NCBI RefSeq assembly: GCF_003385215.1
Contig: NZ_PQHW01000001.1
Coordinates: forward strand, 124,001 to 188,000
Direction of reading: 5' to 3'
DNA length: 64,000 bases
Origin: Amycolatopsis thermalba
GTDB lineage: Bacteria; Actinomycetota; Actinomycetes; Mycobacteriales; Pseudonocardiaceae
The translations under genes were made by a program, and so were the position numbers. Positions 10,541-18,160 of this stretch are shown one piece after another. Under the pieces are notes generated by a model that had not been told where the DNA came from, did not search any database, and was given only the letters and a program-made list of their open reading frames with translations. Each line of letters opens with the position of its first letter. Positions within the stretch are counted from its first letter, which is position 1.

Positions 10541-11178
10541 CACTTCTCCTTCCCCTGGTCCGGTTCGACGAACTCCAGCACGTCGAAGTCCTCCGCCCGC
10601 AGCCGCAGGCCCGCCGTGCCGTGAACGCGCGCGCCGAAGCTGCCGTCCGGGCCCATCACGCGCGCCGATTCGAGGTACAGCTCGGGCGGGTGCGGGTAGG
10701 AGGAGGCGTAGGAGCGGTGGCCGTACCAGCCGCCCGCCCAGTTGCCGTCCTTGAGGCGGACGCGGATGAAGCACGGTTCGCGGTCGCGGAAGGCGTGGTC
10801 CCAGCCGGTGGGGGTGCGCAGGTACCGCGAGCCGCGGCGGCGGCGCTCCACCAGCGACACCGCGCCGGCCGCGAGCGCCGGGACGACGAGGAACAGCAGC
10901 ACCGCCACCGCGCCGACCAGACGGGGCTGCTCGGTGAACCCGGTCCAGTCGCCGGGCCCGGTGCCCCGGGCGAGCCGGACGAGCGCGGGCCCGGCGACGA
11001 TCGCGTAGGCGGCGTCGAGGGCGATGGAGGCGACGATCGCGCGCAGCACCCGCTCGCCGAGGTCGCGCTCCCCCGGCACCGGCCCGCGCCGCCGTTCGCG
11101 CACGAACTGGTAGGTGATGCCGGGCAGCACGAGGAGGACGAGCAGCGCGAGCTGCACGACCGTCGACGGTGCCTGCAT
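10540..11178 (-). CDS. DUF6338-like membrane protein
   Basis: 212 residues, ATG preceded by GGGAGGGG about 8 bases upstream. Three hydrophobic helices: residues about 5-22 (VVQLALLVLLVLPGITYQFV), 43-65 and 85-108. A soluble C-terminal domain of about 100 residues follows, with the conserved-looking block GNWAGGWYGHRSYASSYP and a later YLESARVM. This layout matches DUF6338 as I recall it; no function is known for that family. First gene of a three-gene operon with the 46-residue peptide and the TPR-CHAT protein, so it probably places the module at the membrane. Confidence 0.75.
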   Translation of the reverse strand: MQAPSTVVQLALLVLLVLPGITYQFVRERRRGPVPGERDLGERVLRAIVASIALDAAYAIVAGPALVRLARGTGPGDWTGFTEQPRLVGAVAVLLFLVVPALAAGAVSLVERRRRGSRYLRTPTGWDHAFRDREPCFIRVRLKDGNWAGGWYGHRSYASSYPHPPELYLESARVMGPDGSFGARVHGTAGLRLRAEDFDVLEFVEPDQGKEK

Positions 11179-11205
11179 CGCCTCATCCCCTCCCGGACGC
11201 CCTCG

Positions 11206-11217
11206 GCGTGATCACGC
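11206..11217. promoter_or_regulatory. Palindrome upstream of the CHAT operon
   Basis: Perfect 12-bp palindrome GCGTGATCACGC, about 28 bases before the start of the DUF6338-like gene and about 100 bases before the divergent AraC gene. It could be an operator for either gene. No strong -35/-10 pair is seen next to it. Confidence 0.35.
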
Positions 11218-11317
11218 TAGCGCCAAGCCGCCCCGGGTTGTGCCGGACCGCCCGGTTTCGCCCGAACGTCGGTCGCGTACCCGGCTCGTTCACCGCCGGG
11301 ATCTCGGCTACGTTCGG

Positions 11318-12199
11318 ATGATGTTCGACTCGCCCGACTTCGATCTGGCGCCCTACGCGGGGTTCGGCACGTCGGCGCCGGTGCGGCGCACCTACTGCAG
11401 CTGGGCCGACGCGGGCTGGCGGTCGCTGCTCGTGCAGTGCTTCGACCACGCGCCGGCGGTCGAGCAGCTCCGGCTGCCCGGCGTGTCCGACGTCCACCTG
11501 ATCCTCTACGTGGCCGGGGACGTGGACATGCGGACGCGCGCGGACGGGAAACCGGTCCGCCGCCGCCGGGCGCCCGGCGACCTCGAACTCGTCGTGCCCG
11601 GCCGCGCCAGCGTGCGCGACTACCGCGCGCACTCCGCGATGCGCACGATCCAGGTGCACATCCCGTCGGCGACCCTGGCCCGGACAGCGGCCCAGCTGGA
11701 CGGCCCGGCGCCGGACTTCGCAGCGCTGTCCGCCGCGCTGGCCGCGGGCGATCCGCTCGTCGGGCAGCTCCTCCGCGCGCTGCCCGCCGCCCGCGACACG
11801 GACGATCTGTACGCCGAATCGGCTGCCGCGTTCCTCGCCACGCACCTGGTGACGCGCGGCCGGCACGCGCCGCCGCCGGGGCCGGAGCACGCCGCCGTCC
11901 GCGCGGCCATCGCCGTCATGCGGGACCGGCTGGCCGAGCCGCTGACGCTGGCCGACATCGCCGCCGAGGTGCACCTGAGCGTGTACCACCTGATCCGCGT
12001 CTTCCGGGCGGCGACCGGCGAGACACCCCACCGGTACCTCACCCGGCTGCGGATCGAGCAGGCCCAGCGGCTGCTGTCCGGAACCACCCTCACCCTCGCC
12101 GGCATCGCCGCGCGGTGCGGCTTCGCCAGTCCCGGCGCGCTGTCAGCGGCGTTCCTGAACCAGGTCGGCGTGCGGCCCTCGGCCTACCGCGAGAACTGA
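11318..12199 (+). CDS. AraC-family transcriptional regulator
   Basis: 293 residues from the first of two tandem ATG codons (MMFDSPDFDLAPY); no clear ribosome-binding site decides between them. The N-terminal 170 residues are a cupin-like sensor domain. The C-terminal 100 residues have both AraC helix-turn-helix motifs: LTLADIAAEVHLSVYHLIRV followed by FRAATGETPHRYL, and LAGIAARCGFASPGALSAAF. It lies between two minus-strand operons and converges with the nicD-like gene, overlapping it by 57 bases. Its target is not shown by the sequence; the divergent CHAT operon is the closest promoter. Confidence 0.88.
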   Translation: MMFDSPDFDLAPYAGFGTSAPVRRTYCSWADAGWRSLLVQCFDHAPAVEQLRLPGVSDVHLILYVAGDVDMRTRADGKPVRRRRAPGDLELVVPGRASVRDYRAHSAMRTIQVHIPSATLARTAAQLDGPAPDFAALSAALAAGDPLVGQLLRALPAARDTDDLYAESAAAFLATHLVTRGRHAPPPGPEHAAVRAAIAVMRDRLAEPLTLADIAAEVHLSVYHLIRVFRAATGETPHRYLTRLRIEQAQRLLSGTTLTLAGIAARCGFASPGALSAAFLNQVGVRPSAYREN

Positions 12200-13051
12200 T
12201 CGCAGCGCCTCGCGCAGGGCGGTGAGGGCGGTTGCGGGCTGGTCCCAGAACACCATGTGCCCGGCGTCCGGGATCGCCACCAGTTCGGCGGCCGGGTTGG
12301 CGCGGCCGGCTTCGGCCGCGCCGGCGGCGGTGACGACCGGGCTGTCCCCGCCGTACAGCAGAACGGCCGGGGCGGGCACGTGGGGCCAGTGGTCGAAGAA
12401 GTCCTCCGACTCGAAACCGGCGTGGGTGGCGGCGATCGCGGTGCGGGAGCACGACGACAGCCACCGGGCACGCAGCTCCTGTTCGCGGCGCGGCCACCGG
12501 GGCCAGGACCGCGCCACCTCGTCGGCGTCGGTGCCGCGGCGGGCCTGGTCGAGCTGGCCGAGGAACGCCTCCAGCGTGGTGGGATAGGGGCCGCGGCCGG
12601 GGCCGCTCATCGGTGGGTCGGCCAGGATCGTGCCGCGCACCTCGCAGCGGGCGGTGGCCGCGGCCGCGATGCGCGCTCCCATCGAATGTCCGAAGAGGAC
12701 CGGCCGGTCCAGCCCCAACCCGGAGGCGACGGCAGCGACATCAGTGGCGTAGGTGGCCAGGTCGTAGCCCTGCGGCCGGGTATCGGCACTGTCGGACAGC
12801 CCGCGGCCGCGGACGTCGAGCACGATCGGGCGCACCAGGCCGGTGAGTTCGCGCGCCACGAAGTCCATCGTGATCGCGGGGCTGGTGATGCCGGGCAGCA
12901 CGAGCAGCGGGATGCCGTCCGCCGGCCCGTAGTCGAGCAGGTGCAGCCGCACCGCCCCGGACCGGACCCAGCGGCTGGTCGCCGGGACCGCCGCGAGGTC
13001 GGCGAGCGCGGGCTGGCTCAGCGTGCGCGCGGACGGGGACTCGGGAACCAT
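12143..13051 (-). CDS. nicD: N-formylmaleamate deformylase-like alpha/beta hydrolase (NicD)
   Basis: 302-residue alpha/beta hydrolase. Nucleophile elbow is FGHSMG (Ser123), the likely acid is Asp145 in ILADPPMSG, and the His is in IPDAGHMVFW near 273. The nearby placement of the acid after the nucleophile fits NicD, which hydrolyses N-formylmaleamate to maleamate and formate in nicotinate breakdown. The gene starts one base after the nicF stop and is last in the nic operon. Its final 57 bases overlap the end of the converging AraC gene. Without the neighbours it would only be called an alpha/beta hydrolase. Confidence 0.83.
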   Translation of the reverse strand: MVPESPSARTLSQPALADLAAVPATSRWVRSGAVRLHLLDYGPADGIPLLVLPGITSPAITMDFVARELTGLVRPIVLDVRGRGLSDSADTRPQGYDLATYATDVAAVASGLGLDRPVLFGHSMGARIAAAATARCEVRGTILADPPMSGPGRGPYPTTLEAFLGQLDQARRGTDADEVARSWPRWPRREQELRARWLSSCSRTAIAATHAGFESEDFFDHWPHVPAPAVLLYGGDSPVVTAAGAAEAGRANPAAELVAIPDAGHMVFWDQPATALTALREALRSVLAVGRGPHADLVQERR

Positions 13052-13052
13052 G

Positions 13053-13736
13053 TCAGGACACCTTCCTGCCGGCTCGGTCCGGCGCGTCGAGGTAGGCCAC
13101 GGCGTCGGCGAGTGCGACCACGTCGGCGTACTTGGCCTGCAGGTCGAACAGCGCCGCGTCGTGCGGCCCGCGGGCCCGGTCGCCGCAGGCTTCGCGCACC
13201 ACGAGGGTGTCGAAGCCGGACTGGACGGCGTCCACGGCGGTCGCCCGGACGCACCCGGAGGTGGTGGCTCCGCAGACGAGCGCGGTGTCCGCGCCCAGCC
13301 CGGTCAGCAGCGCCGCCAGCCCGGTTCCGTGGAACGCCGAAGCGCCCTTCTTCAGCACGAGGTGGTCGCTGTCGCGGCAGTCCAGCCGGGGGTCGAGCGC
13401 AACGGCGTCACTTCCTTCGCGCAGGCCGCGCATGCCGGGCGCCTTCCGGAGCCAGGCCACGGCGTCCCCCTCGGCCTCGGCCGGGGTGTAGCTGATCGCG
13501 GTGTAGATCACCGGGACGTCACCGCGTCGGGCCGCGCTCACGAGCGTGGCGGCCGCGGTCACTTCGGCGGTCAGGTCGGCTCCGGACGGGAAACCGGGTT
13601 CGGTGAAGCCGCGGGTCAGGTCGACCACGATCAGGGCCGGGCTCTGTCCACGCGGGACGGTGGCGCCGAACCCGGCCCGGTCGTAGACAGCGTCGGTCTC
13701 GGCGCCGTGCAGGCCGCGGTGGTCATCGACGGGCAC
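13053..13736 (-). CDS. nicF: Maleamate amidohydrolase (isochorismatase superfamily, NicF)
   Basis: 227 residues from a GTG that follows AAGGAG by about 7 bases and lies inside the 3' end of the CoxG-like gene. The cysteine hydrolase triad is present: Asp39 in ALIVVDLTRGF, Lys130 in HLVLKKGASAF and Cys162 in CGATTSGCVRA. This matches the N-carbamoylsarcosine amidase/maleamate amidase branch. It would convert maleamate to maleate plus ammonia, directly after NicD, whose gene follows by one base. Confidence 0.87.
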   Translation of the reverse strand: MPVDDHRGLHGAETDAVYDRAGFGATVPRGQSPALIVVDLTRGFTEPGFPSGADLTAEVTAAATLVSAARRGDVPVIYTAISYTPAEAEGDAVAWLRKAPGMRGLREGSDAVALDPRLDCRDSDHLVLKKGASAFHGTGLAALLTGLGADTALVCGATTSGCVRATAVDAVQSGFDTLVVREACGDRARGPHDAALFDLQAKYADVVALADAVAYLDAPDRAGRKVS

Positions 13737-14388
13737 GCTGCAGCTCCTTGATGAGTTTGTCCTGGGTGCGGATCCGGCCCAGCAGCCAGCCCTGGAACAG
13801 CCCGAGCGCGGCGGCGACCGCGACCGCGGCGTACCGCTTGGCGCCCGGGGGCAGCAGCATGGCCAGCCCGTCGAGGGACTCGCCGCCGTCCGCCGGGACC
13901 GGCGCCGCCGGAGCGGCGGCCCGGGGCTCCTCCCTCGCGCCCGGCTGGGCGCTGAGCTGGGCGGCGAGGTTGCGGGCGAACTGGTCGAGCAACCGGGCCG
14001 ACACGGCACTGATGGCGCCCTTGCCGAACTGGGCGAGCTTGCCACGGAGGGACAGGTCGGTGCGCAGGTCGATGGTGGCGCCGCCGGGGGCCTCCCGGAC
14101 GATCAGGGTGACGTCGGCTTCGGCGTCGCCGTTGCCGTGGGTGTCCGCTCCCCGCGCCGACAGCCGCAGCCGCCGCCCGGTGGTGTCGACCTCGGTGAAG
14201 CGCACCTTGCCGGAGTAGGCCGCGGTGATGGGGCCGACCTTGACCTTGACCCGGCCCAGGTACGCGTCGCCCTCCTGCCCGTCCAGGGTCGCGCCCGGCA
14301 GGCAGCCCGCGACCCGCTCGACGTCGTTGATCAACGCGAACACCGCGCCGGGATCGGCCGGGACGGACAGCTGGTTTTCCAGGATCAC
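13723..14388 (-). CDS. CoxG-like SRPBCC protein with C-terminal membrane anchor
   Basis: 221 residues, GTG start overlapping the iron-sulfur subunit stop. Residues 1-145 form an SRPBCC/CoxG domain (ENQLSVPADPGAVFALINDV start, ERVAGCLPGA motif). A Pro/Ala linker follows, and a hydrophobic segment near residues 188-207 (YAAVAVAAALGLFQGWLLG) should anchor it in the membrane. CoxG proteins accompany molybdenum hydroxylases of the CO-dehydrogenase type and are thought to place the enzyme at the membrane for electron transfer. Its place between the hydroxylase and nicF supports that role here. Confidence 0.88.
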   Translation of the reverse strand: MILENQLSVPADPGAVFALINDVERVAGCLPGATLDGQEGDAYLGRVKVKVGPITAAYSGKVRFTEVDTTGRRLRLSARGADTHGNGDAEADVTLIVREAPGGATIDLRTDLSLRGKLAQFGKGAISAVSARLLDQFARNLAAQLSAQPGAREEPRAAAPAAPVPADGGESLDGLAMLLPPGAKRYAAVAVAAALGLFQGWLLGRIRTQDKLIKELQRARR

Positions 14389-14882
14389 GAGGTCACTTCC
14401 TTCTCGGTGTCACGACGGCGGGCCGCGGTCGCCGCGACGGCGTCCACGATCGTCTGGTAACCGGTGCAGCGGCACAGGTTCGCCGAGACCGCTTCGCGGA
14501 TCTCCGCGCGGTCCGCGTCCGGTTGCTGGGCCAGGAATCCCTCGGCGAGCATCAGGAATCCCGGCGTGCAGAAGCCGCACTGCAGCCCGTGGTGCTCGCG
14601 GAAGGCCTGTTGCAGGTCGGACAGCTCACCGTCCTGGCTCAGCGATTCGACGGTGCGGATGTCGGCGTCCTCGGCCTGCACGGCGAAGACGAGGCACGCG
14701 CGCACCGGTTCGCCGTCCACGAGGACGGTGCAGGCTCCGCACACGCCGTGCTCGCACCCCGCGTGCGCGCCGGTGAGGCCGAGGTCGTGGCGCAGGACGT
14801 CGAGCAGGGTCTTGCGGGGCTCGACGACGGCTTCGTGCTCGCTGCCGTTGACGGTCAGGACGATCAGGTGCCGGTCGGTCAT
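14385..14882 (-). CDS. Nicotinate hydroxylase [2Fe-2S] subunit (xanthine dehydrogenase family)
   Basis: 165 residues with two [2Fe-2S] sites: plant-type ligands Cys43, Cys48, Cys51 and Cys63 (AGCEHGVCGACTV) and the second cluster Cys102, Cys105, Cys137 and Cys139 (QCGFCTPGF, NLCRCTGYQ). It transfers electrons from the molybdenum centre to FAD. Overlaps the large subunit gene by ATGA. Its neighbourhood with nicC, nicX, nicD, nicF and nicE suggests that the complex hydroxylates nicotinate at C6. Confidence 0.92.
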   Translation of the reverse strand: MTDRHLIVLTVNGSEHEAVVEPRKTLLDVLRHDLGLTGAHAGCEHGVCGACTVLVDGEPVRACLVFAVQAEDADIRTVESLSQDGELSDLQQAFREHHGLQCGFCTPGFLMLAEGFLAQQPDADRAEIREAVSANLCRCTGYQTIVDAVAATAARRRDTEKEVTS

Positions 14883-17281
14883 GAGGCGGTACTCGTTTCT
14901 CGCTCCGGGGCCGCGTCGAGCGCGGCGAGCACGGTCTGCGGGTGCACCGGTGTCGTGTCGAGTTCGACACCGGTGTGGCGCAACGCGTCGTTGATCGCGT
15001 TCAGCACCGCGGCCGGCGCGCCGATGGTGCCGCCTTCGCCGGCGCCCTTCGCGCCGTTCTCGGTGAACGCGCAGGGCGTTTCCAGGTGGGACACGGTGAT
15101 GTCGGGGATCTCGGTGGCGGTCGGCACGAGGTAGTCGATGAAGCTGGCGGCCGACGGTTCACCGTTGCCGGCGTAGGTGACCTCCTCGAACAACGCGCCG
15201 GCGATGCCCTGGGCGATCCCGCCGCGGCACTGCCCGTCGACGACCTGCGGGTGGATCACCACCCCGCAGTCCTCCACGCACACGTAGCGCAGGATCGTGA
15301 CGGCGCCGGTGCCCGGGTCGGCCTCCACGACCACGGCGTGCGTGGCGTTGGAGAAGGTGCCGTCGCCGGGCACGTCGAAGCTCGCCGTGGCCGTCAGCGT
15401 CGGTTCGACGTCCTTGGGCAGCAGGTGGCTGCGCAGGTAGGCGACGTCGGCGATCTCCTCGAACGACGCGCGCCGGCCCGGGTCGTCGATCTGGACGACG
15501 CCGCCCGCACCGTCGAGGCGGACGTTGTCCGGACTGGTCTCCAGCAGGTGCGCCGCGATCCGGCACAGCAGCTCACCGAGCCGCGTGGCCGCCAGCGCCA
15601 CGGCCGAGCCGCCGATGGTCACCGACCGCGAGGCGAAGGTTCCCCACCCGTAGGCGATGCGCTCGGTGTCGCCCTGGCGCAGCTTCACCTGGTCGAGGTG
15701 CACCCCCAGCCGGTCGGCGACGATCTGCGCGAGCGTCGTCTCGTGGGACTGGCCGTGGTTCATGGTGCCGCTGGTGACGACGACCGAGCCGGTGGTGTCC
15801 ATCCGGATCTCGGAGATGTCGAACCCGGGCACCACGGTCATCTTCCGTTTGGCGAAGGCGCCCGACCCGTACCCGGTGCGCTCGGAGAAGCAGCAGAACC
15901 CGATGCCGATGTGCCTGCCCTCGGCGGTCGCGGTGTCCCGGAACTCGAACCACCCCTCGTCGCGCAGCGTGGCTTCGGCCAGGTCCAGCGATTCCCGGTA
16001 GGTGCCGGGGTCGTAGGTGACGGCGTTGACGCCGGTGTAGGGGAACTGGGTGATCAGGTTCCGCCGCCGGATCTCCAGCGGATCGAGGCCGAGTTCGCGC
16101 GCGGCGCGCTCCATCACCCGCTCGATCGCCATCACGTACTGGGGCCTGCTGACGCCGCGGTAGGGCGCGGTGGGCGCCTTGTTGCTGGTGATGGCGCGGG
16201 CCCGGACCCGGTAGGCGGGCACCCGGTACACGCTGGGCATCTCCGCCGAGGCCATCAGCGGCTCGATCCCGGCGGTGAACGGGTAGCAGGAGTAGGCGCC
16301 CATGTCGCACACGATGTCGGCGTCCAGGGCGGTGATCCGCCCGCCGGCGTCGAACGCCGCCCGGGTGCGGTAGCGCTGCTCCCGGGCCAGGAACCCGGCG
16401 GTCAGGGCCTCGCGCCGGTCCTCGATCCACTTCACCGGCCGGTTCAGGCGCCTCGCCGCGGCCGCCACCGCGATCTCCTCGCGCCCGACCACGCACTTCT
16501 GGCCGAACCCGCCGCCCATGTCCGGGACGGTGACCCGCACGGTCCGCTCGGGCACGCGCAACGAGCGGGCGAGCGCGGTGCGCACCTGGTGCGGGACCTG
16601 GGTGCACATCTGCACCAGCAGCTGGTCGTCGTGGTCGTCCCAGGACGCGATCACGCCGCGGGTTTCCAGCGGGAGCGCGTTCTGCCGTCCGCTGCGGGTG
16701 ACGACCTCGACCACGCACGCGGCGGCCGCGAACGCCTCGTCCACCCCGGGGGTGTCGAACATGGACACGTCCAGCAGCACGTTGCCGGGTGCTTCCTCGT
16801 GCACCAGTGGCGCGCCCTCGGCGAGCGCGGTCTCCTCCGACACGATCGCCCCGAGGGGCTCGTAGTCCACGACGGCCAGTTCGGCGCCGTCCTCGGCGAG
16901 GTAGGGGTCCCGCGCGACGACCAGCGCGACCGGTTCGCCGGTGAACCGCACCTTGTCCCGGGCCAGGATCGGCATCGCGGTCGGCGCGAACTCCTCGGGC
17001 GGGCGGTCCAGCAACGCGACGATGTCGCCCAGATCGAGGTCGGCCGCCGTCCACGCGGCGACGACCCCGTCGACCGCCAGGGTGGCCGACAGGTCGATCC
17101 CGGTGATCCGGGCGTGCGCGACCGTGGCGCGGACGAAACACGCGTGCAGCGTGCCGGGCGGCTGGATGTCGTCGACGAAGCGTCCCCGGCCGGTGAGCAG
17201 CCGCGGGTCCTCCCGCCGGGGCACCGACGCGCCGACCCACCGGCCGCCTCGCCCGTCGAACCGCGGAGCACCGTCGCTCAT
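14879..17281 (-). CDS. Nicotinate hydroxylase molybdopterin subunit
   Basis: 800 residues, start at the ATG (MSDGAPRFDGRGGRWVG) that overlaps the stop of the FAD subunit. Typical MCD-binding large subunit: VGASVPRREDPRLLTGRGRF at the N-terminus, the MGGGFGQK dioxo-molybdenum loop near residue 260, and the catalytic glutamate in GAKGAGEGG near 749. It should insert water-derived oxygen into the pyridine ring of nicotinate. Substrate is inferred from the operon; by sequence alone it could be any CO-dehydrogenase-type hydroxylase. It lacks the cytochrome domain known from the NicB of Pseudomonas putida. Confidence 0.88.
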   Translation of the reverse strand: MSDGAPRFDGRGGRWVGASVPRREDPRLLTGRGRFVDDIQPPGTLHACFVRATVAHARITGIDLSATLAVDGVVAAWTAADLDLGDIVALLDRPPEEFAPTAMPILARDKVRFTGEPVALVVARDPYLAEDGAELAVVDYEPLGAIVSEETALAEGAPLVHEEAPGNVLLDVSMFDTPGVDEAFAAAACVVEVVTRSGRQNALPLETRGVIASWDDHDDQLLVQMCTQVPHQVRTALARSLRVPERTVRVTVPDMGGGFGQKCVVGREEIAVAAAARRLNRPVKWIEDRREALTAGFLAREQRYRTRAAFDAGGRITALDADIVCDMGAYSCYPFTAGIEPLMASAEMPSVYRVPAYRVRARAITSNKAPTAPYRGVSRPQYVMAIERVMERAARELGLDPLEIRRRNLITQFPYTGVNAVTYDPGTYRESLDLAEATLRDEGWFEFRDTATAEGRHIGIGFCCFSERTGYGSGAFAKRKMTVVPGFDISEIRMDTTGSVVVTSGTMNHGQSHETTLAQIVADRLGVHLDQVKLRQGDTERIAYGWGTFASRSVTIGGSAVALAATRLGELLCRIAAHLLETSPDNVRLDGAGGVVQIDDPGRRASFEEIADVAYLRSHLLPKDVEPTLTATASFDVPGDGTFSNATHAVVVEADPGTGAVTILRYVCVEDCGVVIHPQVVDGQCRGGIAQGIAGALFEEVTYAGNGEPSAASFIDYLVPTATEIPDITVSHLETPCAFTENGAKGAGEGGTIGAPAAVLNAINDALRHTGVELDTTPVHPQTVLAALDAAPERETSTAS

Positions 17282-18141
17282 CGCGTCACTCCTTTCTCCC
17301 ACGCCTGGTGCAGGGCCTGGACGACGAGCGTCCGGGTGAGCCGGCGGCGGTAGGCGCTGCTGCCGGCGGCGTCGCCGGGCTGGTCGACCGCGGCGGCCGC
17401 GGCGTCGGCGCACGCGGCGAACAGGTCCCGCCCGGGGTCACCGGCGGCAAGGACGGCCTCGGCTTCCGGGACCCGGACGGGCGCCGGCGCGACGCCGCCG
17501 ACCACCACCCGGCCCCCGTCCTCGTGGAGGCTGACCGCGACGTCGACGATCGCGAAGTCGCCGTGGCGGCGGGCGAACTCGGTCAGCGCCGGCCTCGGCG
17601 ACGGCCGGGTGAACCGCACCGCCGTCACCACCTCGTCCGGTTCCACGGCGGTGGTGTAGAACCCGTGGAACATCTCCGCGGCCGGGATCTCCCGCCGCCC
17701 GCCGGAGCCGTCGGCGACGATCACGGCGTCGAGCAGGAGCGCGAGCAGGCACCACTCGGCGGTGGCGTCGCCGTGCACGATGCTGCCGGCCACCGTGCCG
17801 CGGGAGCGGATCGGCAGGTGCCCCACCCACCGCATGGCACGCGAGAGTACGTCGAAGTCCGGCCCCAGCTTCGCCACCTCGACCGCCCGGTGGGTGACCA
17901 GCGCCCCGATCTCCAGCCCCGCGCCCGCGCGCCGCAGGCCGGTCAGGGCCGGATCCCGGCGCAGCGGCCCCAGGTCGACCAGGGCCGTCGGCCGGGCGAG
18001 CCGGAAGTTCATCATCGGGACCAGGCTCTGCCCGCCGGCGATCAGCTTCGGCTCCTCGCCCGCCGCGGCGAGCTCGCCGAGCAGGCCGATGGCGTCGGGC
18101 ACGTCGTGGGCCCGGTGGTAGGCGAACGCGGCGGGCTTCAC
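17278..18141 (-). CDS. Nicotinate hydroxylase FAD subunit
   Basis: 287 residues from a GTG (KPAAFAYHRAHDV). FAD-binding motifs of the CoxM/CutM type are present: IAGGQSLVPMMNFRLARP near residues 35-52 and RGTVAGSIVHGDATAEW near 113-130. Together with the two downstream subunits it makes a full Mo/FAD/2xFe-S hydroxylase, which differs from the two-subunit NicAB enzyme of P. putida. Adjacent genes overlap by 4 bases, indicating one transcript. Confidence 0.9.
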   Translation of the reverse strand: MKPAAFAYHRAHDVPDAIGLLGELAAAGEEPKLIAGGQSLVPMMNFRLARPTALVDLGPLRRDPALTGLRRAGAGLEIGALVTHRAVEVAKLGPDFDVLSRAMRWVGHLPIRSRGTVAGSIVHGDATAEWCLLALLLDAVIVADGSGGRREIPAAEMFHGFYTTAVEPDEVVTAVRFTRPSPRPALTEFARRHGDFAIVDVAVSLHEDGGRVVVGGVAPAPVRVPEAEAVLAAGDPGRDLFAACADAAAAAVDQPGDAAGSSAYRRRLTRTLVVQALHQAWEKGVTR

Positions 18142-18160
18142 GGTGTCGACCTCCTGTCGT

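Noticed and set aside
8592-10624. Long overlapping ORFs on both strands across the TPR repeats
   Set aside because: They mirror the repeat period of the TPR gene and have no domain character.
13053-14045. 330-codon version of nicF starting in the CoxG-like gene
   Set aside because: The added N-terminus is out-of-frame CoxG sequence rich in Ser, Pro and Arg; the GTG at 13736 has a good ribosome-binding site.
14942-17353. 803-codon plus-strand ORF antisense to the Mo hydroxylase
   Set aside because: Rich in Gly, Val, Arg and His without domain pattern; typical antisense frame in GC-rich DNA.
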